The notes below the pieces were generated by a model. That model was not told where the DNA came from. It worked only from the letters and a program-made list of their open reading frames with translations, and did not search any database. The translations under genes and the position numbers were made by a program. From positions 1 through 64,000 of the forward strand of contig NZ_JABBXD010000007.1 in assembly GCF_014750655.1 (NCBI RefSeq): 64,000 bases of DNA, read 5' to 3'. Shown here piece after piece: positions 35,203 to 44,448 of this stretch. This DNA comes from Salinimonas profundi. GTDB lineage: Bacteria > Pseudomonadota > Gammaproteobacteria > Enterobacterales > Alteromonadaceae. Position 1 is the stretch's first letter. Each line of letters opens with the position of its first letter.

Positions 35203-36692
35203 TAGAAGGTTCCTTCTGTCTGGCGGATATCGTGTCCGTAGCGACTGTCAGTACCACCGTTAGCGGGCAGCACATCGTAGGGGGATTCCATATTGTATTG
35301 AGTGCGACCCGCCGCGCCGGGTATGTACTGGGTGGGTTCACCCATCAGATAAAATTTCAAATCAGAGGCCGGCACGAAGCCATCGGTGGGCAGGGTCACA
35401 TTTTCTTTGTTGAACGGACGGACCAGACGAGGGGTCACCATGATCACCAGCTCGGATTGTCCGCTGACAAATTGCTGGCTGCGAAATAGCTGACCCAGAA
35501 TGGGAATATCGCCTAAACCGGGAAAACGCTCGATATTTTCCCGTAGGTTATCTGACAGCAGTCCGCCGATGGCCAGCGTCTGACCATCGCCTAACTCTAC
35601 GGTAGTTTCAGAGGTGCGCTTAATAATGGAGGGGATAACCAGCATGCTGTTAGTGCCCTGGGGCGTAATGCCCACGGTATTCGCATTGGAGATCTCACTG
35701 ACCAGCACTTTCAGGTTGAGATTGATTTTACCGCTATCCAGCACGGTGGGCACGAACCCAAGCCCGACACCAAATTCACGGAACTGAATGGCAATACCAT
35801 CTTCTCTGGGAACAGGAATAGGGAACTCGCCGCCGGATAAAAACTCGGCTTTCTGACCGCTTAGTGCTGTGAGGTTCGGTTCAGCCAGAATTTTGGCCAT
35901 ACCGTTTTCTTTCGCAATATCCAGCGCGACATTAAAAAACACATTGCCATCGATATATTCACCGATAATCCCGTTGGCAAACTCATAGGGCGAACCTTGC
36001 GTCACAAAGTTGTAGAAGTCTGCACCGCGAATGAGACTGGCATCCCAGTTGTTGTCGTTAAACATACTCAGTACATTCATATCAACATTAAAAGAGCGAC
36101 TAACCTCGGTACTCATTTCCGCTACCACCACTTCCAGCATCACCTGATGACCGCCGCCGACACTAAGAAGATTTAGCACCTGACTACCAGCCTCTTCACC
36201 GCCCGCTGACTCGGTATAGGCATTGGCCAGGTCAACAGCTTTGTTCATTTGTATCAGTGAGGATGTCTCTCCACTTAATACCAGCTGCCCTTGCGAGGTA
36301 TGCACCTCGATATCCTCTTCAGGCAAAAAGGTGTGTAAGCGTTCCCGCAGGCTGACCAGATCATGGGTGATTTCAATGTTGATTACATCGACTAATGCAT
36401 CGTCTTCATTCCAGACCATCACATTGGTGGTACCCAGTTTCTTACCCACCACATAGAGCTCTTTCTGGCGTAAAATCAGAATATCCGCAATGTTGGGGTT
36501 GCCCACCGAAACGCGTTCTGCATTGCGGTTTAACTGCAGGTTTTTGGATTTAAAGATAGGCACGTGCACGATGCGCTGCTTATCCATGGTCGGTCCTCCG
36601 GCATGCGCCAGCGACATGGTGACAAACATCCAGATAAATAAACCAATTGATAAGGCGACAATGACTTTGTAGGTGTCAGGAAACGGTTTCAT
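35202..36692 (-). CDS. rcpA: Tad pilus secretin RcpA/CpaC
   Basis: A 496-residue outer membrane secretin. After a signal-anchor-like N terminus, the pilus-specific N0 domain (about 35-110) and a BON-like domain (about 110-165) precede the secretin domain. That domain has the sequence LAEPNLTALSGQKAEFLSGG and the closing motif VELGDGQTLAIGGLL. It forms the channel for the Flp pilus. The start overlaps the stop of the RcpC gene (ATGA). Confidence 0.93.
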   Translation of the reverse strand: MKPFPDTYKVIVALSIGLFIWMFVTMSLAHAGGPTMDKQRIVHVPIFKSKNLQLNRNAERVSVGNPNIADILILRQKELYVVGKKLGTTNVMVWNEDDALVDVINIEITHDLVSLRERLHTFLPEEDIEVHTSQGQLVLSGETSSLIQMNKAVDLANAYTESAGGEEAGSQVLNLLSVGGGHQVMLEVVVAEMSTEVSRSFNVDMNVLSMFNDNNWDASLIRGADFYNFVTQGSPYEFANGIIGEYIDGNVFFNVALDIAKENGMAKILAEPNLTALSGQKAEFLSGGEFPIPVPREDGIAIQFREFGVGLGFVPTVLDSGKINLNLKVLVSEISNANTVGITPQGTNSMLVIPSIIKRTSETTVELGDGQTLAIGGLLSDNLRENIERFPGLGDIPILGQLFRSQQFVSGQSELVIMVTPRLVRPFNKENVTLPTDGFVPASDLKFYLMGEPTQYIPGAAGRTQYNMESPYDVLPANGGTDSRYGHDIRQTEGTF

Positions 36693-37522
36693 TGTGGGCT
36701 ACCTCCGGCCTGGTCTGCTTCAACAGAAATGATTTCCTCTGCAATACCGCGAATAAGATGAACTTTAGGCTTAGTCAGTGCCGGAGCTACTGGTGCGGGC
36801 TGTACTGCAGCCACTGTAGCTTTTTCTTCTTCGACCGGATCGCTGAATCGCGCCAGCTCCACTTTGCTGTCATCTACAGGATTTCGCAGTGCCAGCTGTA
36901 ATCCACCTCGGGAGCGGGCATTCATTAGTACCTCTGCCTGTTCCAGGGTGACTTCCACGGTAACGGCACGTACCACACGAGGCCGGTTTTCGTTATTTTG
37001 GGCGGTTTGATCAATAGCCAGAATTTTTACATTCGCCAGCACCACTTCGGTTACCGTGTCACGGTTGGACTTGCCCTTTTGTTTGAAGGTATTGAGCACA
37101 TCGACCTTATCGCCGGGCAACAGAAAACCCGCCACGCCGACCACATCGTTCACGCGTATGGTCAGTGCGCGTTTACTTTCACCGATAAGGCTGGCCAATG
37201 AACTGCCTTCACCTTTCTCGGCAACCCGCTCAGGCCTTACAAAGTCCCCTGTATACAGGGTTTCTTTGGCAACTTTACCGACGACCTGCTCCAGGCCGGT
37301 GTAGGTTTCCTTGGGTACCAGGTCCTGTGGGTAGGTGCGCACGCGCAGCTGCTTCGCTTCTAAAATGGTACCCACCGATACCGTTTGTGCGGCCTCTACC
37401 ACCTGAACATAGTTAGCTTCAGGGCGGTCTGTAGCATCTGACAACCAGTTATTGGCCAGGTATACCGCGCCCAGACCAAATACCGCAGACAGCAATAGGA
37501 ACAACCAGGTATTTTTTGTCAT
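36689..37522 (-). CDS. rcpC: Tad pilus assembly protein RcpC/CpaB
   Basis: A 277-residue protein. A single N-terminal membrane segment (LFLLLSAVFGLGAVYLAN) is followed by an SAF domain (about 35-105) and the Flp pilus RcpC/CpaB domain with SKRALTIRVNDVVGVAGFLL and PGDKVDVL. It is thought to help gate or stabilise the secretin. It lies 10 bp after the AAA ATPase and overlaps the secretin start by 4 bp. Confidence 0.92.
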   Translation of the reverse strand: MTKNTWLFLLLSAVFGLGAVYLANNWLSDATDRPEANYVQVVEAAQTVSVGTILEAKQLRVRTYPQDLVPKETYTGLEQVVGKVAKETLYTGDFVRPERVAEKGEGSSLASLIGESKRALTIRVNDVVGVAGFLLPGDKVDVLNTFKQKGKSNRDTVTEVVLANVKILAIDQTAQNNENRPRVVRAVTVEVTLEQAEVLMNARSRGGLQLALRNPVDDSKVELARFSDPVEEEKATVAAVQPAPVAPALTKPKVHLIRGIAEEIISVEADQAGGSPQ

Positions 37523-37532
37523 CGTCTTATCC

Positions 37533-38885
37533 TTACATTGCGGTCACAAAATAGTGGCGCCATGCATCATCAAGCAGTTCAGGCGTCACGATGGGGGGCA
37601 GCTCGTTAAAGCGCGTAGCGTCTTTAACAATGCTGAGTAAATCTCTGGGGTAGCAGGGCAAAAAGGGTTTGGATTCCGGCTGGTGGTAGTGAGAAACCAG
37701 GTAGTCCAGCGTTTGCGGGTCGCAGTCAAGGCCGAATGTTTTACTGACCCGGTGCCATAAGGCGCTGTACTTTTCCCGGGTGAGGGGGCGCATCTGAATT
37801 TTGTACCCGAGCCGGCGTAAAAAAGCATCATCCACCAGATCCGCCGGGTTCAGGTTAGTGGAAAACAGCATGACCAGTTCAAAGGGCACTTCAAAGTGGG
37901 TACCGTTGGTCAGACTTAAATAATCCTTATGTTCCTCAAGGGGAATAATCCAGCGATTAAAAAGCGCTGAGGGCGAGACCTGCTGGCGTCCCAAATCATC
38001 CAGCAGCAGTACGCCATTATTGGCTTTCATCTGCAAAGGTGCTTTGTATAGCTGGCGCGTAGTATCGTAGTTGATTTCAAGCATATCGAGGGTCAGCTCG
38101 CCGCCGGTGACAATCAGTGGTCGTTTAATTTTCTGATAACGGCTATCGGCGGGTGCATCGCTGGTGCGCTGACTTACATGGTGAACCTGCGGATCAAAAA
38201 GCTGGATGATTTGATTATTCACCTCGATTGCGACCGGCTGAAAAATTTCATCGTCAAACACCCTGATGAGCTGACGGCACAAATAACTTTTACCGGTACC
38301 GGGCAGGCCATACAGCAAGACCGGTTTAGTGGAGTTCAACGCCATTCCCATAGCCTCAAGTGCATCGCTCTCAAACGACTCTCCGGCCAGCTTCAGTGCC
38401 ATCAGGCCACTGGTCACCTGTGTATTACGATGACTTTGGGCATTCACCATAGCCTGATAATCGTTTAGCGGTACCGGCGCCGCGCCGACATAGCCGCTGT
38501 GCTGAAGCGCTTTTTCTGCCTGCGCTTTACCAGATCCACTTAAGCTGAAGCGTGCCTGGTTAGTGGCAGAGCGATTTTCCACCCACATCATTTGTTTGGC
38601 ATCCGCCAGCAATGTTTGCAGCAAACGCCCCGGCAGCCGTATGCTTTCACTTAAACTTTCCAGTGTAGCCACCTGTTGCACGTACAGGTGTTTGATAAGC
38701 AGATCCATCAGCAGGGTAGGCGGTAAGCCTGTTGCTTCGACCGTGGTTGGCTTTGATAACAGACTGGCAGGGGAATTATGCGTTTGAGACGACGCTGCAT
38801 TAGCAGAAAACAAGGATAAATCGCTCACCGTATCCTGCGTTCCTGAAAATTCGTTGCCATTGTGTTGTTGCTGTAGGTATGACAT
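37533..38885 (-). CDS. AAA ATPase of the Tad locus (MoxR/CbbQ-like)
   Basis: A 450-residue AAA protein. Walker A LLYGLPGTGKSYLCRQL is near residue 205, Walker B GVLLLDDLGRQ near 290, and the arginine-containing DDAFLRRLGYKI near 355. An N-terminal region of about 100 residues is probably winged-helix-like. The start at 38885 with AGGTGAG upstream is preferred over 38915, which overlaps cpaA. It is not part of the minimal Tad set and is found in some gammaproteobacterial Tad loci, so it may be a regulator or chaperone of pilus assembly. Confidence 0.8.
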   Translation of the reverse strand: MSYLQQQHNGNEFSGTQDTVSDLSLFSANAASSQTHNSPASLLSKPTTVEATGLPPTLLMDLLIKHLYVQQVATLESLSESIRLPGRLLQTLLADAKQMMWVENRSATNQARFSLSGSGKAQAEKALQHSGYVGAAPVPLNDYQAMVNAQSHRNTQVTSGLMALKLAGESFESDALEAMGMALNSTKPVLLYGLPGTGKSYLCRQLIRVFDDEIFQPVAIEVNNQIIQLFDPQVHHVSQRTSDAPADSRYQKIKRPLIVTGGELTLDMLEINYDTTRQLYKAPLQMKANNGVLLLDDLGRQQVSPSALFNRWIIPLEEHKDYLSLTNGTHFEVPFELVMLFSTNLNPADLVDDAFLRRLGYKIQMRPLTREKYSALWHRVSKTFGLDCDPQTLDYLVSHYHQPESKPFLPCYPRDLLSIVKDATRFNELPPIVTPELLDDAWRHYFVTAM

Positions 38886-38911
38886 GGGCTCACCTGTCCG
38901 GTTTGTTGTTA

Positions 38912-39448
38912 TCAAAATAATGCGGTGATGGCACCTCGCAGCGCGGGATCGAGGTAACAGGTAATGACAAATCCCACCGCCAGCGCGGGGGCATAGGGAA
39001 CGGGCTGAGAGGCCAGCTCGTCAGAATCTGGTTTGAAATAGCGCCGCAGGTATAAGCAGTGCCAGTAACGGGTAAAGGTCTTTCTGACACCCGTCAGGCC
39101 GGCTTTGCGTGCGCCAAGAAGAATGGCCAGTAAAGTGCCTGCAATGATACCCCAGGCAAGGGACCATAAGGCGATGGCTGGTCCGGATAGTGCGGCAACT
39201 GCCATCATTAGTTTGACATCGCCTGCACCAAGCAGCCGAAATGCAAATAACGGAAAGAGAAGTACGAACATCAGGCAAATTGCTAAAAGCGAGTATCCCA
39301 GACCCTGCCAACCGGTAAGCGCCATATTCAGGGCTAATCCGATTACAATGAACACAAGACAAAGCTTATTGGGAATTTTCATGGTGGTAAGGTCAAAGAA
39401 GATGGCCAGGATGAAACAGATGGATATCAGCGTTAATACCAACAACAT
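38912..39448 (-). CDS. tadV: Prepilin peptidase TadV/CpaA
   Basis: A 178-residue aspartic membrane peptidase. The two aspartates are in FDLTTMKIPN (near residue 17) and the GxGD motif in LGAGDVKLMMAVAAL (near residue 75). At least five hydrophobic segments are seen. The start at 39448 has AAGGAG eight bases upstream. It processes the Flp prepilin encoded just upstream and probably the TadE/F pseudopilins. Confidence 0.92.
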   Translation of the reverse strand: MLLVLTLISICFILAIFFDLTTMKIPNKLCLVFIVIGLALNMALTGWQGLGYSLLAICLMFVLLFPLFAFRLLGAGDVKLMMAVAALSGPAIALWSLAWGIIAGTLLAILLGARKAGLTGVRKTFTRYWHCLYLRRYFKPDSDELASQPVPYAPALAVGFVITCYLDPALRGAITALF

Positions 39449-39471
39449 GACAGTCTCCTTATTAAGTGAGA

Positions 39472-39492
39472 AAGGGGGCAAGTTGCCCCCTT
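39472..39492 (-). terminator. Flp-tadV intercistronic hairpin
   Basis: Read leftward: AAGGGGGC pairs with GCCCCCTT across a five-base loop. No strong T run follows, so it likely reduces read-through or protects the abundant flp mRNA from 3' decay rather than ending all transcripts. Confidence 0.6.
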
Positions 39493-39517
39493 ACCAGAGC
39501 TTGCAATTTAAATTGTT

Positions 39518-39745
39518 TTAGCCTGCACCACCTGGCTCTACGCAGTCACCAGAGCCCGCAGTAGGCTCAACACCATTTACTGCTTCACATAAGTCATCAA
39601 TACCCGCTTCAGCAGAGCCACCCAATGTGGCAAACGCGGTTACCATGCCACCGACAACCAGACCACCGGCAATCGCATATTCAACGGCTGTCAGGCCGGA
39701 CTCGTCCTGAATAAAATCCTGTAATAACGTTTTGGCGTTTTTCAT
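39518..39745 (-). CDS. flp: Flp/Fap type pilin
   Basis: A 75-residue prepilin starting MKNAKTLLQDFIQDESGLTA. The cleavage site G|LTAVEYAIAGG has glutamate and tyrosine at +5 and +6, the Flp signature. The mature pilin of about 56 residues has a hydrophobic helix and a short acidic C-terminal tail with two cysteines (LCEAV, DCVEP). The start at 39745 is chosen for GGAG six bases upstream and the conserved MKN; the longer frame adds 11 residues. It is the first gene of the Tad operon. Confidence 0.93.
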   Translation of the reverse strand: MKNAKTLLQDFIQDESGLTAVEYAIAGGLVVGGMVTAFATLGGSAEAGIDDLCEAVNGVEPTAGSGDCVEPGGAG

Positions 39746-39860
39746 ACCTTTCTCCATAGGTGTAAAAGAGTGATCCACCCAATCATCACGAGTGTTGAAC
39801 CTCTGATTAGTTGGTAAGAGAAAGCTTAGCGGGAAAGGGGCGGTTAAGGCTTACACCAAA

Positions 39861-39929
39861 TTGCGGGTTGTTATATCTAATTGCGAAATGTGTCACCGCG
39901 TTGCGCAATGATAGTATGTAATTGCGCAA
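39861..39929. promoter_or_regulatory. Four TTGCG motifs spaced by 20-21 bp before flp
   Basis: TTGCG starts at 39861, 39881, 39901 and 39922. The two outer upstream copies are part of the perfect 8-bp palindrome TTGCGCAA (39901-39908, 39922-39929). The regular two-turn spacing places all copies on one face of the helix. They span the end of the L,D-transpeptidase gene and the putative flp promoter (-10 TATAAC at 39870-39875 and GTGACA -35 at 39891-39896, both on the minus strand, spacer 15). Confidence 0.4.
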
Positions 39930-41316
39930 CATCTTTTTGATAGATATCGGGCAGCCATTCGATGATGCCATCACGAATTTGCACCGTCTGGTAACTCAGG
40001 TAAGTGGCGACGGGCTGTGACAGGCGAACGTGTCGGGTGGTTGGAGATTGATCTGCACTGACGGTGAGATCCAGGTGTTGATTAAGCAGCACCTGCGCCA
40101 GTTTTTCCGGATCAGCGATGCGCACGCAGCCATGACTTAAGGCCCGCTGCGACTCAGAGAAGAAGGCTTTAGCCGGGGTGTCGTGTAAATAAATAGCATC
40201 GTTGTTTTTAATATTAAAACGCCATTTACCCAGTGCGTTGCTCGGGCCCGGTCCCTGCACCAGCAAGTTGCGTTGATACAGCGTCTCGCCAGACTGGTGC
40301 GTATTAATAATATCTTTGACCACGCGGCGATCATTGCGATCCACCCAATAAAAATTTTCTGCCTGCATAAGGCGGGGAGCCCGGTTCAGTCGAGGTAGCA
40401 ACTCATTGCGTACGATACTGGCAGGGGGCACCCACTGCGGGTTCAGTGTCACCCTGTCAATTTCTGTCAGCATGATGGGTGTCGGCGTATCCGGGTGTCC
40501 CACCACCACGGGCATGCTGAAAACAGTCTTGCCCTTATCACGGTAATACAATGTATAGGCAGGAATATTCACCAAAATATATTGCGCAGGGACTTTAGCA
40601 GGCAGTGAAAGCCAGCGCCGCAGATTTTCCTGAAGCACTGCCAGGCGCTGGGATGGGCTGAAACGTAACTTTTCCCGCGTGGGTTTATCAAGGCGTCCGC
40701 TTTGAGCCAGGCCATGACGCGCCTGAAAACGTTGCAAAGCTCGTTTTACCGCCGGGGTAAACCCCATTGATTTGGCGTGCGTGTCAGAATAGTCGCCCAA
40801 CCGGGTTAGCATGGTAATCAGTGCGGTAACCTGAGGGTGACGCTGTCCCAAACGTGGAGAGAAATGTTCATCGATATGAGGCCAGGGGAGCAGGGCGCGC
40901 TGACGCATAGTGACAATGGCCCGCCTTAACTGCACGACTTCTGTAAACTGGGGGAGCTGACTATCGATCAACGCAGCCAGCGAGTTGCTGGCATGTGCCT
41001 GCATGATTTGCCCGGCTGACAGCGAAGCGGTGGTAATTTGATGGCCGATTTTAATTTGGCTGATAGCCATCAACTGCCGCGTTAGCTGTTGTGAAGTAGC
41101 AGTTGGGTTGGTCTGCTCTATGGGCAACAGTACCGCGCTGTCGCGCATGCCCAGATCGGCTAACAGGCTGACCAGCTCAACACCGGACAAATTGAGTTTA
41201 TGATGCGCGTCAAACCACAAGTCCTGGTGTGTTTTGTCGGAATTCTCGTCGCTGGCAGCCTGAAAAGGTATAATCAACAGCACACCGATCAGCAATGCAC
41301 TGACACCCCGGCGCAT
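39877..41316 (-). CDS. L,D-transpeptidase (YcbB-like)
   Basis: A 479-residue exported enzyme. A signal peptide (IPFQAASDE region, about residue 23) precedes an N-terminal scaffold region. A peptidoglycan-binding segment at about 185-230 reads FTPAVKRALQRFQARHGLAQ, followed by the YkuD catalytic domain from about 245. The catalytic motif is SHGCVRIADPEKL, with cysteine and histidine in place. It makes 3-3 cross-links in murein. It begins one base after the AraC stop, so it is co-transcribed with that regulator, and is followed by the Flp pilus locus. Confidence 0.9.
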   Translation of the reverse strand: MRRGVSALLIGVLLIIPFQAASDENSDKTHQDLWFDAHHKLNLSGVELVSLLADLGMRDSAVLLPIEQTNPTATSQQLTRQLMAISQIKIGHQITTASLSAGQIMQAHASNSLAALIDSQLPQFTEVVQLRRAIVTMRQRALLPWPHIDEHFSPRLGQRHPQVTALITMLTRLGDYSDTHAKSMGFTPAVKRALQRFQARHGLAQSGRLDKPTREKLRFSPSQRLAVLQENLRRWLSLPAKVPAQYILVNIPAYTLYYRDKGKTVFSMPVVVGHPDTPTPIMLTEIDRVTLNPQWVPPASIVRNELLPRLNRAPRLMQAENFYWVDRNDRRVVKDIINTHQSGETLYQRNLLVQGPGPSNALGKWRFNIKNNDAIYLHDTPAKAFFSESQRALSHGCVRIADPEKLAQVLLNQHLDLTVSADQSPTTRHVRLSQPVATYLSYQTVQIRDGIIEWLPDIYQKDVAQLHTIIAQRGDTFRN

Positions 41317-41317
41317 T

Positions 41318-42184
41318 TCAGCCTACGCTTTTGAGATGCATACGCGAGGGCGGCACTGTCTGTCCCGCAAGCCGGCTGATTTCTGGCAGAATCGTCAGTC
41401 GCAAATGCTGATAACGATTGAAGTGTTCATCGACCTGAAACTGACGGTTTCCCGACATATAAGCTTTCGGTGTCAGCCCGAACGATTCTTTGAATGCCCG
41501 ACAAAAATGCGACGGACTGGAAAATCCCAGCCCGAAGGCCACGCTGGTAATACTGGCTTTGGGATCAATGAGCAGCGTTTCTGCTTCCTCCAGACGACGA
41601 TACGTCAGATAGTGTCTGAAGCCCATACCGCAGACATCTTTAAACAAGTGACTGATGCGACTGGGGCTCAGATTCAGCTCTCTGGCAATACGCTGCAAAG
41701 ACAGCTTGGCACAGAAATGTTGCTCAATAAGCTGGATAATTTCTTCAAAATTAATCACATTCTGGGTAGTGAGCATTTCTGCGGGGCTTTGCGCTGGCAC
41801 ACTTAGCCTGGCGGCGTCCTGCCCAAGCAGGGGCAAAATGCTGTCCTGCAGTCGCTCACAATCACAAAGTCTTAGCGGGATGAGCACCACATCGCTTACG
41901 TGTGAGCGCAACAAATCACACATGGCCGGGACAGTCAGGTGCTCTGCAAACACCAGTAAATACTGGCACCCCTGTTGTTTTAACACGTTCAGATTGTAGG
42001 CGTGCTTTGCGGTTAAATCGCCCATGACATACGCCATTACCGGCGATGCATTCTGGTTTTCAAAGGTAAACTCTGAAAATCCGCAAGTTTCCACGGGAAG
42101 GTAGGCGTCAATCATGGTACTGACTTCTTCTATCAGTACAGGCTGAGTGCCGGTGATCGTTAGTAGTGAATTATTCTTGCTCAC
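41318..42184 (-). CDS. AraC family transcriptional regulator
   Basis: A 288-residue protein. The C-terminal double helix-turn-helix (about 165-262) contains LQRIARELNLSPSRISHLFK and VAFGLGFSSPSHFCRAFKES, the AraC signature. The N-terminal domain (1-150) is not recognised. It heads an operon with the L,D-transpeptidase and sits upstream of the Tad locus, so control of envelope genes is likely but not proven. Confidence 0.88.
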   Translation of the reverse strand: MSKNNSLLTITGTQPVLIEEVSTMIDAYLPVETCGFSEFTFENQNASPVMAYVMGDLTAKHAYNLNVLKQQGCQYLLVFAEHLTVPAMCDLLRSHVSDVVLIPLRLCDCERLQDSILPLLGQDAARLSVPAQSPAEMLTTQNVINFEEIIQLIEQHFCAKLSLQRIARELNLSPSRISHLFKDVCGMGFRHYLTYRRLEEAETLLIDPKASITSVAFGLGFSSPSHFCRAFKESFGLTPKAYMSGNRQFQVDEHFNRYQHLRLTILPEISRLAGQTVPPSRMHLKSVG

Positions 42185-42996
42185 AGCTAGACCCTTAGCT
42201 TATCAATTATGGACGGTAAGCAGACAAGCCGTACTCATGAAAAATGCCGCGATGTTATTCTTATTATTATTCTCTTTTTTCTACTACAAGATACCAAAGA
42301 CTGACCGTCACTCGTTATTGTTCGAAATTTGTACAGCATGTTTCGCACCAATATGTTTTTATCATTATTTTTCATTAGGATAAAAGTACTGGGCGTCGGG
42401 GTGCATCCTGAGCTTGTAAAAAATTATGACACTTCCGGGTTGTATTTATCTAAAACGTTAGCGCACGCTTACATTTCAGGCCCTGAAGCATAAAAGAGGC
42501 ATGAAAGTTTGATGATAACCACGCGGTTAGCTTTTTGTCAGATTTTTCGAAAAAGTGATTAAACGTAAACTTTTTCTTATCTTTCGGGTGGTTAAAAATT
42601 AGACTAGTGCAGGTTTGGCGGTTGATCAAATATTATTTTTCAATTTTCCGGCGTTTATTACCATTTCAGGTGCGAATACGCTAAAACCTGGCAAGTCTAT
42701 TTCAGCTCAAATTTTGGTCGATAAAGAGGAGGGGTAAGATTGCCAATCGCGTGTTTTGATTAGTAAAAATTTTCACCCGCTGCCTTTTTTCCTCATCCTT
42801 TTGGTGTAGTAAAACAGCAATGCCTGAACAAACATTTATGTGCGTTAAGAAAAATTTTATAATCAGCGGATAATATAAAGAAAAAGAACTAGGCTTTATG
42901 CTATGGCCGGTGAGCCTGAAACATTCGTTTAACCTCGAATTACCCAAAAATAAGCTGCCGCAGGTAGTATAATCAGCTGGAGTAGTACTGATTATT
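42185..42996. other. 812-bp gene-free region between AraC and GGDEF genes
   Basis: AT-rich with no convincing gene. A short hydrophobic frame from 42237 (about 48 codons) lacks a ribosome site. GAGGAGGGG at 42727-42735 is followed only by a 7-codon frame (TTG at 42739). A TATAAT at 42968-42973 is the likely -10 of the GGDEF gene. The opposite strand should hold the AraC promoter. Confidence 0.5.
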
Positions 42997-44274
42997 ATGC
43001 GTTCATTAAATATAGCCAGCATTTTTCTTATGCTGGGCGTGGCTACGGTTGCCCTGATGGTGTGGCAACATGTGGGCATGAATATCCAACATGACTTAGT
43101 TCCCGCTGCCAGCCGGTCAGCCACGGTTTTTTCCGACCGTATTAATGGTGGCACCAGCGCGGGTACGGTTTCGAAGAACGGCGAACGTGTGGCGTTACAG
43201 TGCAATGTAAACCATAACGATTTTACCCATGCTTTTTGCGGCTTCACTCTGAATATTGCGACCAGAAATCAGGGGGTGGATATCACCCGGTTTACAACTC
43301 TTGAGCTTGATGTTGAATATGCCACGCCTGTGAATGATACCTTGTTGGTTTACTTTCTGAATAAAGAGTTTCAGCCTGAAGAACGAGAGCGGGCGAATAT
43401 GCATCCGCTGACTGTTCTGACCGATAAGTCATCCTATTCCATACCTGTAACCAGTTTTTTTGTACCTTCATGGTGGATCTATCAGTTTCCGGACGATGCG
43501 CTGCAGGGACAGGTCAACCTGAAAAATGTGACTAAGCTTCGTTTAACCACCGGCGATAATACGCAAAGCCGCCCCGTTTCCATTACCCTGCGCTCTGCCA
43601 CACTGACCGGCAAAGCCATCAGTAAAACGCAAATGTATTTTATGGTGATCGCCTGCTGGATTCTGGTGACCGCGTATTTTTCTGTAAGACTTTTACTTGG
43701 GCTGTACCGTTCATCCAAAGCACACAAAGCAAAAAACCTGAAGTTGCATGCTGAAAACAGTCAGCTATACGTGGAAAAACAAAAGTTGTCTGAAGTCGCT
43801 AAGACTGATCCCCTTACTGGTGTGCTTAATCGTGCCGGCCTGACCCACGCCATGTTGATGTTAAAGCTGAATGATATCGATAACTCTGATACCCACAGCC
43901 TGATTTATTTTGATGTCGATCATTTCAAAAAAATTAACGATAGTTATGGCCATGATAAAGGCGATGAGGTGCTGGTTGCATTGTGCGACATGCTTAAGGG
44001 CTCCATACGGCACTCCGATTTGCTGATCAGAATGGGCGGTGAGGAGTTTCTCATCATCTGCACACACACCATGCTGGGCGACGCCAGTCAGCTGGCGGAG
44101 AAGTTTCGTCAACAAATTGCTGCATCAATCATCGCCGATATCAACATTACCTGTAGCTTCGGTGTGACAGAGTGCCGCAGCAGCAACTTGCAAAGTGCCA
44201 TATCCCGTGCCGACAAGTATCTTTATCAGGCAAAGCAAAGAGGCCGCAATAAAGTATGCTCGACACTGTCGTAA
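42997..44274 (+). CDS. Membrane diguanylate cyclase (GGDEF)
   Basis: A 425-residue protein. An N-terminal membrane segment (ASIFLMLGVATVALMVW), a periplasmic domain of about 175 residues, a second membrane segment (MYFMVIACWILVTAYFSVRL, near 215), a coiled-coil linker and a C-terminal GGDEF domain (from about 265) are seen. The active site reads MGGEEF with YFDVDHFKKINDSYGHDKGD before it, so it should make cyclic di-GMP from GTP. No I-site (RxxD) was recognised with certainty. The periplasmic domain is probably the sensor. Confidence 0.88.
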   Translation: MRSLNIASIFLMLGVATVALMVWQHVGMNIQHDLVPAASRSATVFSDRINGGTSAGTVSKNGERVALQCNVNHNDFTHAFCGFTLNIATRNQGVDITRFTTLELDVEYATPVNDTLLVYFLNKEFQPEERERANMHPLTVLTDKSSYSIPVTSFFVPSWWIYQFPDDALQGQVNLKNVTKLRLTTGDNTQSRPVSITLRSATLTGKAISKTQMYFMVIACWILVTAYFSVRLLLGLYRSSKAHKAKNLKLHAENSQLYVEKQKLSEVAKTDPLTGVLNRAGLTHAMLMLKLNDIDNSDTHSLIYFDVDHFKKINDSYGHDKGDEVLVALCDMLKGSIRHSDLLIRMGGEEFLIICTHTMLGDASQLAEKFRQQIAASIIADINITCSFGVTECRSSNLQSAISRADKYLYQAKQRGRNKVCSTLS

Positions 44275-44448
44275 TCAACAGCAACCCGGACCGGGATTGA
44301 AATGGTTTAACAGATACAGTGACAGCCGTTGAACCAGCAATATCCCGGTACAGCAATAATTTGGTGTGACGTGCTTCGCTTTTACTTGTCGGCTATGTGC
44401 AGTTTTCGTTATGGTTAACACACTGATAACAAGATAAAAGACGTCCTC

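Noticed and set aside
42237..42383. Short hydrophobic frame of about 48 codons upstream of the GGDEF gene
   Set aside because: It has no ribosome site and lies in AT-rich DNA that easily gives such frames.
42727..42762. Strong Shine-Dalgarno GAGGAGGGG followed by a 7-codon frame starting TTG
   Set aside because: Too short to support as a gene; a leader peptide cannot be shown without data.
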